Origin: Fibrobacter sp.
GTDB taxonomy: Bacteria > Fibrobacterota > Fibrobacteria > Fibrobacterales > Fibrobacteraceae
Reading direction: 5' to 3'
Length of the DNA stretch: 64,000 bases
NCBI GenBank assembly: GCA_024398875.1
Contig: JAKSIJ010000008.1
Span: 40,104-104,103 of the forward strand
The notes beneath the pieces are model-generated. The model was not told the origin of the DNA. It saw only the letters and a program-made list of their open reading frames with translations, and did no database searches. Below are positions 42,601-50,829 of this stretch, one piece after another. Position 1 is the stretch's first letter; each line of letters starts with the position of its first letter. The translations under genes and the position numbers were made by a program.

Positions 42601-43952
42601 GACAGATTTTCGCGAATCACGCGAGCCATGCGGCTGAGGCCCACGGAAATCTGGCCAGCGAGAAGTTCGCCAACGGAGCGGGTACGACGGTTGCCCAAGT
42701 GGTCAATATCGTCCTTTTCGTAACCATCGTCGCCATTGTAGAGACCAACCATGTACTCGATGATGGCAAGGAAGTCTGCCTTGCTCATAGTCATGGTGGT
42801 AAGAGAAGGCATCTTCAGTTCCATACCGAACTGTTCAGAAACGCTCTTGAGGATTCCGAGGATGTCTTGCGTATAAACCTTGTTGTTCAAGCGGTAACGA
42901 CCCACTTCGCCAAGATCATACTTGCGAGGATCGTTGAGGAACAAACCATCAAAGTAGAGACGAGCGGCTTCATCACTAGGAGCCTCGTCCTGTTGCTGGT
43001 GAGTCACGGAATAGATAGCACGAAGTGCCTCACCACTAGACTTGGTCTTATCTGCAGCCAAGGTGTAGTGAATGAGGAGGTTTTCTTCGTCCTTGGAAAG
43101 AAGCGTAATGGTTTCCACCTTGTTTTCAAGGAGACATTCCAACTTCTTTTCGTCAATGACGGAGTTCGCTTCGATGATGACTTCACCTGTAGCGGTGTCG
43201 ATGACATCCTTGAACACGATGCGGTCCAGAAGAGCATTCTTCTTGTCCTTGTCGAACTTCTTGGATTCTTCGGCAACATTGACCACATCCGTCTTCTTGT
43301 AGAACAAGTTAAGGATGTCTTGAGTGGTATCGAAACCAATGCTACGAAGCATTGCCGTTGCAGCAAGCTTCTTCTTACGGTCGATGATGAGGTAAAGGAT
43401 GTCACCTTCCGTATTGAATTCAACCCAAGCACCACGATGAGGAATGATGCGGCTCGTATAGTCAGAACGGCCATTGGGTTGCAAAACAGTATCAAAACTT
43501 ACACCAGGAGAACGATGCAACTGGGAGACGACAACGCGTTCTGCACCGTTGACAATAAAGGTACCGTTCTCGGTCATGATAGGAAGATCGCAAATCAAGA
43601 CATCGTTCTTGACTTCTTCCTTAAGCTTGGTATCTTCGCCGTCTTTTTCAAACACGCGAAGAGCGAGCGTGGCATAAAGCTCCATGGAGTACGTGAGCCC
43701 ACGTTCGCGGCATTCAGGGATGCTATACTTCGGGATACCGAAATAGTATTTTTCATATTCCAAGGAATAGAGACCGTTGGGGTCTGTGATTGGGAAAATA
43801 TCCTGGAATACACGTTGCAAACCAACCTTCATCCGCTTTTCTTGCGGGATATTGGCCTGAAGAAATTGCTCGTAAGAACCCTTCTGAACCTCAATCAAAT
43901 AAGGAAGTTCCAGCTGGAATCTGTTGGAGGAATAGCTTTTTCTCTCCGTCAT
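39684..43952 (-). CDS. rpoB: DNA-directed RNA polymerase subunit beta
   Basis: A 1422-residue beta subunit. The rifampicin region is intact: GSSQLSQFMDQMNPLSELTH then KRRLSALGPGG keep the key Gln, Asp, His and Ser residues, with Met at the usual Asn position. KAGDVRDSSLKAPPGMKG, HGNKG and the C-terminal LGGKSQFGGQRFGEMEVWA clamp region are present. It lies after rplL, separated by 105 bp that holds a hairpin-and-U attenuator. Confidence 0.99.
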   Translation of the reverse strand: MTERKSYSSNRFQLELPYLIEVQKGSYEQFLQANIPQEKRMKVGLQRVFQDIFPITDPNGLYSLEYEKYYFGIPKYSIPECRERGLTYSMELYATLALRVFEKDGEDTKLKEEVKNDVLICDLPIMTENGTFIVNGAERVVVSQLHRSPGVSFDTVLQPNGRSDYTSRIIPHRGAWVEFNTEGDILYLIIDRKKKLAATAMLRSIGFDTTQDILNLFYKKTDVVNVAEESKKFDKDKKNALLDRIVFKDVIDTATGEVIIEANSVIDEKKLECLLENKVETITLLSKDEENLLIHYTLAADKTKSSGEALRAIYSVTHQQQDEAPSDEAARLYFDGLFLNDPRKYDLGEVGRYRLNNKVYTQDILGILKSVSEQFGMELKMPSLTTMTMSKADFLAIIEYMVGLYNGDDGYEKDDIDHLGNRRTRSVGELLAGQISVGLSRMARVIRENLSLHSDEEQTTPRDLVNTRMVSTVVQAFFGSSQLSQFMDQMNPLSELTHKRRLSALGPGGLSRERAGFEVRDVHYTHYGRLCPIETPEGPNIGLINSLASYAVVNHFGFIETPYRIVGLVDFKDAKGNICKFPEDSWHFGIFKGFVHDPHLFVQLEISNKEKDEVRMNLDNRQRDLFDSFVNKVFQIKDAEGNVSFMKNGFVLDDFKGTPDYTQVSDQIEQVVSDFITYLTADEEDSFKVAPASTELTDDNRFAEEYVIVRDKSEYPHVLRQDSITIGDRDVERIHLMDVAPMQIVSVAAGLIPFLEHDDANRALMGSNMQRQAVPLLRAEAPVVGTGLERRAALDSGTVVRAKHDGKVTFVDARTVTVQRGNMVDGNFVPLTGLGENYEFLGKDPIDNYVLRKFERSNQDSCINQKPIVNVGDFVKAGDVLADGVSTDHGELALGKNILIGFLPWNGYNYEDAVIISEELAIKDTFTSIHIEEYEMEVRDTKRGPEELTREIPNVGEDALRNLDENGVIRVGAEVGPDDILVGKVTPKGETELTPEERLLRAIFGEKAGDVRDSSLKAPPGMKGVVLETRIFSKKDKADKKSKERDAEVIEEIRTNFQAQIDKIKDSCREHLFELLGGKAAGKVMDNETHELLIREGQIYNEQNLAFLDVTKVSPASTFVVGDDELQEMVLSLVLVARDNLDTLTRTMEKEIDKVTKGDELKPGVLKSVKVYIAKKRCLSIGDKMAGRHGNKGCVAKIVPVEDMPFTEDGRPLQILLNPMGVPSRMNIGQVLEVHLGWAAKTLGFKVSTPVFDGAKFEDICKELEKAYQKNPIVSYEMDPDNDKIIGKAKLYDGKTGEALLNPVTIGYMYYLKLGHLVDDKIHARSIGSYALVTQQPLGGKSQFGGQRFGEMEVWAMEAYGAAYTLQELLTVKSDDVQGRSKVYDAIVHGQNTPKPGVPESFNVMIREVRSLGLNIQTNGDK

Positions 43953-43990
43953 TTGAAATACCTCATCCGGTGAATAGCCTATTTAGACAG

Positions 43991-44024
43991 AAAAAACACC
44001 AAAAGCCCGCACTCTCGTGCAGGC
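43991..44024 (-). terminator. Attenuator between rplL and rpoB
   Basis: On the minus strand GCCTGCAC-GAGA-GTGCGGGC (44024-44005) is an 8-bp stem with a GNRA-type loop and one G-U pair, followed by TTTTGGTGTTTTTT. Its position between L7/L12 and beta matches the partial terminator known in E. coli that sets the ribosomal protein to polymerase ratio. Confidence 0.7.
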
Positions 44025-44057
44025 GATTGGTAATAGCAGTTCAGAGAACTGAGAGCA

Positions 44058-44435
44058 TTACTTAAGGGTAACCTTTGCTCCGAGTTCTTCGAGTTTCTTC
44101 TTGAGGGCTTCTGCGTCAGCCTTAGGAGCAGCTTCCTTAATGACGCTACCGGCAGTTTCAACGAACTTCTTAGCTTCGCCCAAGCCGAGACCCGTGATAG
44201 CGCGGATTTCCTTGAGGATAGCCATCTTCTTGTCAGCAGCAGCAGCTTCAGCAAGAATGACGTCGAATTCCGTCTTTTCTTCAGCAGCAGCGGCACCAGC
44301 AGCAGGGGCAGCCATTACGACGCCACCAGCAGCTTCAATGCCGTGTGTTTCCTTAAGATAGTCAGCCAAAGCCTTAGCTTCGAGAAGGGTAAGACCAACA
44401 ATTTGATCGCCCAATGCCTTGATATCAGTTGCCAT
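44058..44435 (-). CDS. rplL: 50S ribosomal protein L7/L12
   Basis: A 125-residue stalk protein. The N-terminal dimer domain ([22 protein letters not shown]), Ala/Gly hinge ([12 protein letters not shown]) and C-terminal factor-binding domain ([20 protein letters not shown]) are complete. It recruits elongation factor GTPases. Located between rplJ and rpoB as expected. Confidence 0.98.
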   Translation of the reverse strand: MATDIKALGDQIVGLTLLEAKALADYLKETHGIEAAGGVVMAAPAAGAAAAEEKTEFDVILAEAAAADKKMAILKEIRAITGLGLGEAKKFVETAGSVIKEAAPKADAEALKKKLEELGAKVTLK

Positions 44436-44486
44436 GATGTGTTTCTCCGATTATTCCGTTTAAAATTTTTGGTTTGTGGTTTGTTG

Positions 44487-45026
44487 TTAAGCTTCCGGAG
44501 CTGCTTCTGCAGCAGGTGCTTCGGAGCCCGATGCTTCTTCCAGCTTTTCCTGGAGAGTCTTGATCTGACCTGCGATAGTGGAACCAGGTCCGAGAGCGAT
44601 GGAGACGATCATTGCGATCATGCCCTTGCGATCCGGGATCTTGGAGAGGTTCACGACTTCGGTACCAGGCATTGCCTTACCATCAAGGAAGACACTCTTG
44701 GAAATCAAGAAATCGGGGTTAGCTTTGTGGAATGCTTCAATTTCGCGTGCCGGCAGAAGAGGATCTTCTTCGAAGCCAACCATGACGGATGTTGCACCAG
44801 TCAGCTGGTCATCGAGACCTTCAACGTTAAGAGCAGCAAGTACGCGCTTGAGAAGAGTATTCTTCACAGCCTTGTACTTAACACCCTTAGATGCCAGGGC
44901 CTTGCGAAGGGCATTGTCCTTTTCAACGGTAATGCCTTGATAGTTGAGCAGATAGACGGCGGTTGCGCCCTTGAAGGACTCGACGATAGAGTCCACGGTC
45001 TGTTGTTTCTTAACTACAGCTTTCAT
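44487..45026 (-). CDS. rplJ: 50S ribosomal protein L10
   Basis: A 179-residue L10, base of the L7/L12 stalk. It shows the N-terminal rRNA-binding block (YLLNYQGITVEKDNALRKAL and YKAVKNTLLKRVL) and an Ala/Glu-rich C-terminal helix that carries L12 dimers. It follows rplA after 8 bp. Known L10-type autoregulation would act in the leader, but I see no distinct site in so short a gap. Confidence 0.97.
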   Translation of the reverse strand: MKAVVKKQQTVDSIVESFKGATAVYLLNYQGITVEKDNALRKALASKGVKYKAVKNTLLKRVLAALNVEGLDDQLTGATSVMVGFEEDPLLPAREIEAFHKANPDFLISKSVFLDGKAMPGTEVVNLSKIPDRKGMIAMIVSIALGPGSTIAGQIKTLQEKLEEASGSEAPAAEAAPEA

Positions 45027-45034
45027 GGTTTCTC

Positions 45035-45721
45035 CTAGCGCGTCAGTGCCATATCAAGTTTGATGCCCGGAGCCATCGTTGCGGACAACGTAAGGCTCTT
45101 AATGTAGGTGCCCTTAGAAGATTGCGGCTTAGCCTTAACAACAGAGTCGATAACAGACTTGGCATTTTCAACCAGCTGTTCGCCACTGAAGGAGAGCTTG
45201 CCAACGGGGGCGTGAACGTTAGCACCCTTGTCGACGCGGTACTGAATCTTACCGGCCTTGAGTTCCTTGACGGTCTGTGCAACGTTAACGGTCACAGTAC
45301 CAGCCTTGGGGGACGGCATCATACCACGGGGACCGAGCACCTTTGCCACCTTACTAATCACCGGCATCATGTCGGGAGTAGCAACGACGGAATCAAAGTC
45401 CAGCCAGCCTTCCTGAATCTTCTGAACCAAGTCAGCACCACCAGCGTAGTCAGCGCCTGCAGCCTTTGCAACTTCAAGATTATTGTCCTTGCAGAAGACG
45501 AGAACGCGGACCTTGCGGCCTGTACCATTCGGGAGCACGACAGTGCCACGAACCACTTGGTCGGAATGTTTTGGGTCCACACCGAGGTTAAAATGAACTT
45601 CAACCGTCTGGTCGAACTTCACCTCGGACTTTTTTAGAATGGAGACTGCCTCAGCCAAATCGTAAGCTTTGTTACGATCGAAAGCTTCAGCAACCTTTTT
45701 GTATTTTTTTCCTCTGAACAT
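45035..45721 (-). CDS. rplA: 50S ribosomal protein L1
   Basis: A 228-residue L1 of the L1 stalk (tRNA release from the E site). Diagnostic parts are YDLAEAVSILKKSEVKFDQTVEVHFNL, VLGPRGMMPSPKAGTVT and GTYIKSLTLSATMAPGIKLD. It follows rplK after 40 bp in the usual order. Confidence 0.98.
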   Translation of the reverse strand: MFRGKKYKKVAEAFDRNKAYDLAEAVSILKKSEVKFDQTVEVHFNLGVDPKHSDQVVRGTVVLPNGTGRKVRVLVFCKDNNLEVAKAAGADYAGGADLVQKIQEGWLDFDSVVATPDMMPVISKVAKVLGPRGMMPSPKAGTVTVNVAQTVKELKAGKIQYRVDKGANVHAPVGKLSFSGEQLVENAKSVIDSVVKAKPQSSKGTYIKSLTLSATMAPGIKLDMALTR

Positions 45722-45761
45722 GAAATTTTCCTGTCAGATACGTAGCGGTGAATTACCTGCC

Positions 45762-46187
45762 TCAGTCAGCTACATCGATACCCATGGAACGAGCGGTACC
45801 CGCCACCATGCGCATTGCAGCTTCGAGGTCGACTGTGTTTAGATCCGGCATCTTCTTTTGGGCGATTTCCTGGATCTGGGCTTTGGTGATCTTACCAACC
45901 TTCTTACGGTTGGGAGTACCAGAACCACTCTCAATGCCGACGGCCTTCTTGATGAGGACCGGAACCGGCGGAACCTTCGTGATGAAGGTAAAGCTCTTAT
46001 CAGCATAGACCGTGATAACAACCGGGGTAAGCATACCCTTGGCATCCTGGGTCTTAGCGTTGAATTGCTTACAGAACTCCATGATGTTCACGCCCTTTTG
46101 ACCAAGGGCAGGACCTACCGGAGGAGCTGGGTTAGCTGCGCCACCGGGAATCTGGAGTTTAATATAACCTGTGATTTTCTTTGCCAC
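45762..46187 (-). CDS. rplK: 50S ribosomal protein L11
   Basis: A 141-residue L11 of the GTPase-associated center. The N-terminal [24 protein letters not shown] and [16 protein letters not shown] and C-terminal rRNA-binding [12 protein letters not shown] blocks are intact. It is 30 bp after nusG. Confidence 0.98.
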   Translation of the reverse strand: MAKKITGYIKLQIPGGAANPAPPVGPALGQKGVNIMEFCKQFNAKTQDAKGMLTPVVITVYADKSFTFITKVPPVPVLIKKAVGIESGSGTPNRKKVGKITKAQIQEIAQKKMPDLNTVDLEAAMRMVAGTARSMGIDVAD

Positions 46188-46217
46188 TGTATTATCTCCG
46201 TTGCAAAAACCGTAACA

Positions 46218-46760
46218 TTAAGCGTCGGCGGATTCGACCTGATTAAAGCCGAGTTCAACCGGCGTAGAACGACCAAACACAGAAACCATGACCTTGATCT
46301 TGGTCTTGTCTTCCATGATTTCGTCTACGACGCCCACAAAGCCCTTGAAAGGACCTTCCTTGATGCAGACATTCTCGCCAATGGTGTACGGGATTTGGAT
46401 CTCGCCTTCCAGGGAATTACTAGGATCAACTCCCAAAAGACGATCGACCTCGCTCTGTTGAAGCGGAATGGCCACACGACTTGTGCGGGTCATTCCAGCC
46501 ATATGGGTGACGCCATTGATGGACAACACCAGGTGCTGGGTGAGCTCGTCCAGCTCCATTTCAATGATGATATAGGCAGGGAACAAATTGGAGACAGTAA
46601 CACGGCGACGCCCGCGAACGTTACTCACGGTTTCGCGGGTGGGCACGATAATCTGTCCGAACTTGTCTTGAACGCCTTCGCGCTCAATCATCTGCTCGAT
46701 GTGCTTCTTGATGTTATTTTCTTGACCAGAAAATGTATGGATAGCATACCAACGTTTCAT
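46218..46760 (-). CDS. nusG: Transcription termination/antitermination protein NusG
   Basis: A 180-residue NusG: N-terminal NGN domain (WYAIHTFSGQENNIKKHIEQ, FPAYIIIEMELDE, the RNAP clamp contact) and C-terminal KOW domain (VCIKEGPFKGFVGVVDEI) that binds S10 or Rho. Starts 1 bp after secE, so the genes are coupled. Confidence 0.97.
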   Translation of the reverse strand: MKRWYAIHTFSGQENNIKKHIEQMIEREGVQDKFGQIIVPTRETVSNVRGRRRVTVSNLFPAYIIIEMELDELTQHLVLSINGVTHMAGMTRTSRVAIPLQQSEVDRLLGVDPSNSLEGEIQIPYTIGENVCIKEGPFKGFVGVVDEIMEDKTKIKVMVSVFGRSTPVELGFNQVESADA

Positions 46761-46761
46761 A

Positions 46762-46950
46762 TTAGCCTCTACCCATAATCATGTCTACGGCTTTAGAAAA
46801 GATAATATCAAGACCGGCAATATAAGCACCCATGATGACACTGAAAAGTATCACCACAAGAGTGGAACCTTTGAGTTCTTCCCAAGTAGGCCAAGTGACC
46901 TTTTTTAATTCTTGGATGGACTCTTTAACATATTGCTGAATCTTACGCAT
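46762..46950 (-). CDS. secE: Preprotein translocase subunit SecE
   Basis: A 62-residue, single-helix SecE. The amphipathic helix QQYVKESIQELKKVTWPTWEEL is followed by the membrane helix STLVVILFSVIMGAYIAGLD. It stabilises SecY. I start at ATG 46950, which has GGAG 6 nt upstream; a longer frame runs into the tRNA-Trp gene and is not real. Confidence 0.95.
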   Translation of the reverse strand: MRKIQQYVKESIQELKKVTWPTWEELKGSTLVVILFSVIMGAYIAGLDIIFSKAVDMIMGRG

Positions 46951-46970
46951 GATGACTCCGAGGAAATTTC

Positions 46971-47043
46971 CAGGTCGAGAGGGACTCGAACCCCCAACCA
47001 ACGGTTTTGGAGACCGTGACTCTACCAATTGAGCTATCGACCT
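46971..47043 (-). tRNA. tRNA-Trp (CCA)
   Basis: On the minus strand the 73-nt cloverleaf AGGTCGA...TCGACCT-G has anticodon loop CTCCAAA (anticodon CCA), D-loop AATTGGTAGA and T-arm GGGGGTTCGAGTCCCTC. The 3' CCA is not encoded. Located between rpmG and secE, as in many bacteria. Confidence 0.96.
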
Positions 47044-47052
47044 ATCTTTTCC

Positions 47053-47205
47053 TTACTTGGATTCCTTGTGAATAGTATGCTTGCGGCAGAACGGGCAATA
47101 CTTCTTGTACTCTACGCGAGAGGGATGAAGGCGCTTGTTCTTGTCGCAATCATAATTGCGCTGATTGCATTCTGTGCATTCAAGCACGATGAGTTCTCTG
47201 GGCAT
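47053..47205 (-). CDS. rpmG: 50S ribosomal protein L33 (zinc-ribbon form)
   Basis: A 50-residue protein, [20 protein letters not shown] followed by a Lys/Arg stretch and [16 protein letters not shown]. Cys10, Cys13, Cys37 and Cys40 form the CxxC zinc ribbon of the zinc-binding L33. Start ATG 47205 lies 12 bp after the tuf stop. Its position between tuf and tRNA-Trp is standard. No Cys-free paralogue is in the window. Confidence 0.97.
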   Translation of the reverse strand: MPRELIVLECTECNQRNYDCDKNKRLHPSRVEYKKYCPFCRKHTIHKESK

Positions 47206-47217
47206 TTTTTATCCTGA

Positions 47218-48402
47218 TTACTTGATGATTTCAGTTACAGAACCTGCACCAACGGTACGGCCACCTTCACGGATAGCGAAGCGGAGCTGCTTCTCCATGG
47301 CGATGGGGGCGATGAGGTTGGTGTGGATTGTGACGGTGTCACCCGGAGTAACCATTTCAACACCTTCCGGGAGCTGGATAGTGCCAGTCACGTCGGTGGT
47401 GCGGAAGTAGAACTGCGGACGGTAGCCGTTCATGAACGGCGTGTGGCGGCCACCTTCGTCCTTTGTAAGAACGTAGATCTCGGCCTTGAATTCGGTGTGC
47501 GGAGTGACGGACTTCGGGGCGGCGAGAACCATGCCACGAACCACGTCCTTCTTCTCGGCGCCGCGGAGCAGAAGACCGACGTTATCACCGGCCTGAGCAT
47601 CGTCGAGGAGCTTACGGAACATCTCAACACCGGTGACGACGTATTCGACGGTCTCGCCGAGGCCGACGCGTTCGACCTTGTCGTTCAGGTGCACAACGCC
47701 GCGTTCGATACGGCCGGTAGCAACGGTGCCACGACCGGTGATCGTGAAGATGTCTTCGATAGGCATCAGGAACGGCTTGTCCGTCTCGCGCTGCGGAAGA
47801 GGGATGTACTCGTCGCACTGAGCCATGAGCTCCATCACCTTGTCCTGCCACTGCTTCTCGCCGTTGAGGGCGCCGAGGGCGGAGCCGCGGACGATCGGGG
47901 TGTTGTCGCCGTCGAACTCGTACTTGCTGAGGAGGTCGCGGACTTCCATCTCCACGAGGTCGAGGAGTTCCGGGTCGTCCACCATGTCGCACTTGTTCAT
48001 GAACACGACGATCTTCGGCACGCCCACCTGGTGTGCGAGAAGGATGTGTTCGCGGGTCTGGGGCATCGGGCCGTCAGTAGCTGCGACAACGAGGATGGCG
48101 CCGTCCATCTGGGCAGCACCGGTCACCATGTTCTTCACATAGTCAGCATGCCCCGGGCAGTCGACGTGAGCGTAGTGACGGTTAGCAGTTGTATATTCAA
48201 CGTGGGAAGTGTTGATCGTGATACCGCGTGCCTTTTCTTCCGGAGCGTTGTCGATTTCGTCGAAACGCTTGGCGGCGGCGAGACCGTTGGCTGCGAGGGT
48301 CGTGCAGATTGCAGCGGTCAGAGTGGTTTTACCATGGTCAACGTGGCCGATGGTGCCGATGTTGCAGTGCGGCTTGCTTCTATCAAAATGTTCTTTTGCC
48401 AT
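47218..48402 (-). CDS. tuf: Elongation factor Tu
   Basis: A 394-residue GTPase that brings aminoacyl-tRNA to the ribosome. G1 is [10 protein letters not shown]2 [14 protein letters not shown]3 [12 protein letters not shown] and G4 NKCDMVDD. Domain II/III blocks ([43 protein letters not shown]) are complete. GC-rich strongly biased codons, unlike most of the window. Only copy seen here. Confidence 0.99.
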   Translation of the reverse strand: MAKEHFDRSKPHCNIGTIGHVDHGKTTLTAAICTTLAANGLAAAKRFDEIDNAPEEKARGITINTSHVEYTTANRHYAHVDCPGHADYVKNMVTGAAQMDGAILVVAATDGPMPQTREHILLAHQVGVPKIVVFMNKCDMVDDPELLDLVEMEVRDLLSKYEFDGDNTPIVRGSALGALNGEKQWQDKVMELMAQCDEYIPLPQRETDKPFLMPIEDIFTITGRGTVATGRIERGVVHLNDKVERVGLGETVEYVVTGVEMFRKLLDDAQAGDNVGLLLRGAEKKDVVRGMVLAAPKSVTPHTEFKAEIYVLTKDEGGRHTPFMNGYRPQFYFRTTDVTGTIQLPEGVEMVTPGDTVTIHTNLIAPIAMEKQLRFAIREGGRTVGAGSVTEIIK

Positions 48403-48425
48403 TGTTCTATCTCCATTTTAGTGAG

Positions 48426-48497
<72 letters not shown>

Positions 48498-48537
48498 TTA
48501 AGTCCTCCTAGAGAAACTCAGTCTCCAGGAGGATGCG

Positions 48538-48620
48538 TGGGTAGGAGTGGTTTCGAACCACTGTAGGCGTAAGCCAACGGATTTACAGTCCGTCCCCTTT
48601 AACCACTCGGGCACCTACCC
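48538..48620 (-). tRNA. tRNA-Tyr (GTA)
   Basis: Minus-strand class II tRNA of 83 nt: acceptor GGGTAGG/CCTACCC, anticodon loop CTGTAAA (anticodon GTA) and a long variable arm (TGGCTTACGCC). Discriminator base A. It sits between the two Thr tRNAs. Confidence 0.96.
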
Positions 48621-48630
48621 ATTATGTTCA

Positions 48631-48703
48631 AGCCAAAGATAGGAATCGAACCTACGACCGGCTGATTACAAATCAGCTGCTCTACCAGCTGAGCTACTTT
48701 GGC
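48631..48703 (-). tRNA. tRNA-Thr (TGT)
   Basis: Minus-strand gene with acceptor GCCAAAG/CTTTGGC, anticodon stem CTGAT/ATCAG and loop with anticodon TGT, and T-arm GTAGGTTCGATTCCTAT. First gene of the tRNA-tuf operon, just after the promoter. Confidence 0.95.
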
Positions 48704-48740
48704 AAGCCTCTAACACCCGCAAAGATATTAGAGTGAGCCA

Positions 48741-48770
48741 AATTTAGTAAGAAATTGGCGATTTTGTCAA
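48741..48770 (-). promoter_or_regulatory. Promoter of the tRNA-tuf operon
   Basis: On the minus strand perfect TTGACA (48770-48765), an 18-nt spacer and TAAATT (48746-48741) extended to TAAATTTG. It lies about 38 bp before tRNA-Thr and probably drives the whole tRNA-tuf-rpmG-Trp block. Confidence 0.8.
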
Positions 48771-48877
48771 TAAAAATCAAGCACTTACGCAAAAAAAATC
48801 ATTTTTTTGAGGCTGAAATCAAAATACACGTACACAAAATGGTTTAACATTGTTGATAGATTGTGAATAGATTGGAG

Positions 48878-48906
48878 GGGACATTTTTGGCGCTTTATGT
48901 TATATT
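48878..48906 (+). promoter_or_regulatory. Possible promoter of the thioesterase gene, leaderless
   Basis: TATATT (48901-48906) lies 6 nt before ATG 48913; the matching -35 is GGGACA (48878-48883, 4 of 6 consensus bases) at a 17-nt spacing. Transcription would start at or next to the ATG. Confidence 0.4.
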
Positions 48907-48912
48907 TTCAGT

Positions 48913-49344
48913 ATGGAAGAAAAAGCTCTCGTCTACAACGCAAAAATCGATGTCCGCTTTGCCGAAACGGACGCCATGGGTATCGTACACCATGCCACCT
49001 ACCCTATCTGGTTTGAGCAAGCCCGCACGGAATTTTTCAAAACCGCGGGGGCGTCTTTCCTGGAAATGGAACAGGAGGGTTTCGAAAGCCCCGTTCTGGA
49101 GATGAACGTTCAATACAAACAACCTTGCCGCTACGGAGATACCGTCCGAGTGGAAACCATCATGGTGCAGGAAGACCGGATTAAATCCCGATTCTATTAT
49201 AAGGTGTTTGTCGGCGACAAGCTTTGCACCACAGGCTCCACCACCCACATTTTCACGAAGAACGGACGACCAACCCGCGATAGGCCTACAAACTTCCAAA
49301 AAATTGCAGACGCAATGTTCAGCGAGAAACCCGAAAACCTTTGA
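48913..49344 (+). CDS. Acyl-CoA thioesterase, hotdog fold (YbgC/FadM-like)
   Basis: A 143-residue single hotdog domain. The diagnostic block is VRFAETDAMGIVHHATYPIW, with the catalytic Asp in ETDAMG and the helix FEQARTEFF. The second half, VLEMNVQYKQPCRYGDTVRVET, is standard. It hydrolyses acyl-CoA thioesters; YbgC members work near the Tol-Pal system, but none is adjacent here. There is no ribosome binding site upstream, so the start codon is probably decoded from a leaderless mRNA or a weak site. Confidence 0.9.
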   Translation: MEEKALVYNAKIDVRFAETDAMGIVHHATYPIWFEQARTEFFKTAGASFLEMEQEGFESPVLEMNVQYKQPCRYGDTVRVETIMVQEDRIKSRFYYKVFVGDKLCTTGSTTHIFTKNGRPTRDRPTNFQKIADAMFSEKPENL

Positions 49345-49354
49345 CTTGCGAAGT

Positions 49355-49530
49355 ATGAATTATGAGTTATGAAGTACGAGATGAAGAATGCGGAATGCAG
49401 AATGCGGAATGATGAATTGAGTTTCGCGAGAAATAATTTTGAATTGTGAATTGATTGCCGTGCCCTATGGACTTGAACATCCCGCCCACGATGTAATTAT
49501 AAATTTTAAATTTTAAATTTTGAATTGAAA
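49355..49530. repeat. Low-complexity intergenic repeats
   Basis: Short imperfect tandem units: GAATTATGAGTTATGAAGTA, then GAATGCGGAATGCAGAATGC and related GAATGCG copies, then GAATTGTGAATTG. Near 49495-49520 the sequence is a TAAATTTT repeat. It does not code for a protein and looks like a slippage-prone spacer between the thioesterase and rarA. Confidence 0.7.
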
Positions 49531-49532
49531 CC

Positions 49533-50822
49533 ATGGACCAGCCTTTAGCAGAACGTTTAAGACCCCAAAACCTGGATGAATTCCTGGGTCAGAGTAAAAT
49601 TCTTGGAGAGCAAAGCCTTCTCCGGAAGAGTCTGGAGAACGATTCTGTACCCAGCATGATATTCTGGGGCCCTCCAGGCTGTGGAAAGACGAGCCTCGCC
49701 CATGTGATTCGGCAGCATACCAAGAAGCGCTTTGTGGCATTGTCCGCAGTTTCTAGCGGCGTAAAAGAGGTGAAAGAAGTCTTGACGGAAGCCCGAAAGA
49801 TGAAGGGCGCCTTCATGGACACCATTCTATTCATCGACGAAATTCATCGTTTTAATAAGGGCCAGCAAGACGCCCTGCTTGGCGCTGTAGAAGATGGCAC
49901 CGTGACGCTTATAGGCGCGACCACGGAGAATCCGGGATTTGAAGTGAACGGAGCTCTCCTCAGCCGTTGCCAGCTCATTCTATTTGCACCCCTCAGCAAA
50001 GATGATTTGCGCACCTTGATTTTTAGCGCTCTTCGCGATCACCCTCGCGGTCTCTGCCTCAAAGATGTCGAAATTGAAGACGCAGTTGTAGACAAACTCA
50101 TTGCACAATCTGAAGGGGACGCTCGCTTCCTCCTGAACCAGTTGGAATGGATTGGCAAGAGTCTTGGAGACCGGAAGAAGATTGACGAGAAGTTGCTGGA
50201 AGAATTCCAGTACAAGAAGCCTCTGCGCTATGACAAGAGCGGAGAGGAACACTACAACCTAATTTCTGCACTGCACAAGTCGATACGCGGAAGCGACCCC
50301 GATGCTGCCTTGTACTGGCTCCACCGCATGCTCCAAGGCGGCGAGGACCCGCGGTTCATTCTCCGGCGACTGATGCGTATGAGCATGGAAGACATCGGAC
50401 TTGCAGACCCGAATGCGCTTCTCCTTGCCACCAGCGCCCGAGAAGCCTACGACTTCATGGGAAATCCCGAGGGCTTGATTGCGCTTGACGAACTGGCGGT
50501 CTATTTGTCGCTCGCCCCCAAGAGCAACAGCCTTGAAATTGCAGGCATGACAGCGGATTCCATCGTGAAAGAAACGGGAACACTCCCTGTGCCGCGCGCC
50601 TTCCGAAATTCCGTCACCCGCGTGGGAAAGCAGTTAGGCTATGGCAATGGCTACGAATATGACCACGACAGTCCTGGCGCTTATTCTGCCCAAGAACATT
50701 TGCCCAAGCAATTGGAAGGCACTCAGATTTACGTTCCTAAGCCCTACGGAAAAGAAAAGACTCTCGGGGAACGGTACGCCCAGCTGAAAAAGATTCGGGA
50801 AGAGAAGAAGAACAACTCCTAA
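49533..50822 (+). CDS. rarA: Replication-associated recombination protein A (RarA/MgsA)
   Basis: A 429-residue clamp-loader-like AAA+ ATPase. Early ERLRPQNLDEFLGQ, Walker A GPPGCGKTS, Walker B FIDEIHRF and sensor 1 GATTENP are followed by a C-terminal tetramerisation region with SMEDIGLADPNALL. It acts at stalled forks. It is directly followed by a Y-family polymerase gene (7 bp gap), a plausible damage-tolerance pair. Confidence 0.96.
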   Translation: MDQPLAERLRPQNLDEFLGQSKILGEQSLLRKSLENDSVPSMIFWGPPGCGKTSLAHVIRQHTKKRFVALSAVSSGVKEVKEVLTEARKMKGAFMDTILFIDEIHRFNKGQQDALLGAVEDGTVTLIGATTENPGFEVNGALLSRCQLILFAPLSKDDLRTLIFSALRDHPRGLCLKDVEIEDAVVDKLIAQSEGDARFLLNQLEWIGKSLGDRKKIDEKLLEEFQYKKPLRYDKSGEEHYNLISALHKSIRGSDPDAALYWLHRMLQGGEDPRFILRRLMRMSMEDIGLADPNALLLATSAREAYDFMGNPEGLIALDELAVYLSLAPKSNSLEIAGMTADSIVKETGTLPVPRAFRNSVTRVGKQLGYGNGYEYDHDSPGAYSAQEHLPKQLEGTQIYVPKPYGKEKTLGERYAQLKKIREEKKNNS

Positions 50823-50829
50823 GGCGCAA

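Noticed and set aside
46762..47028. Longer SecE start upstream of 46950
   Set aside because: The extra residues would come from the tRNA-Trp gene; ATG 46950 has a proper ribosome binding site.
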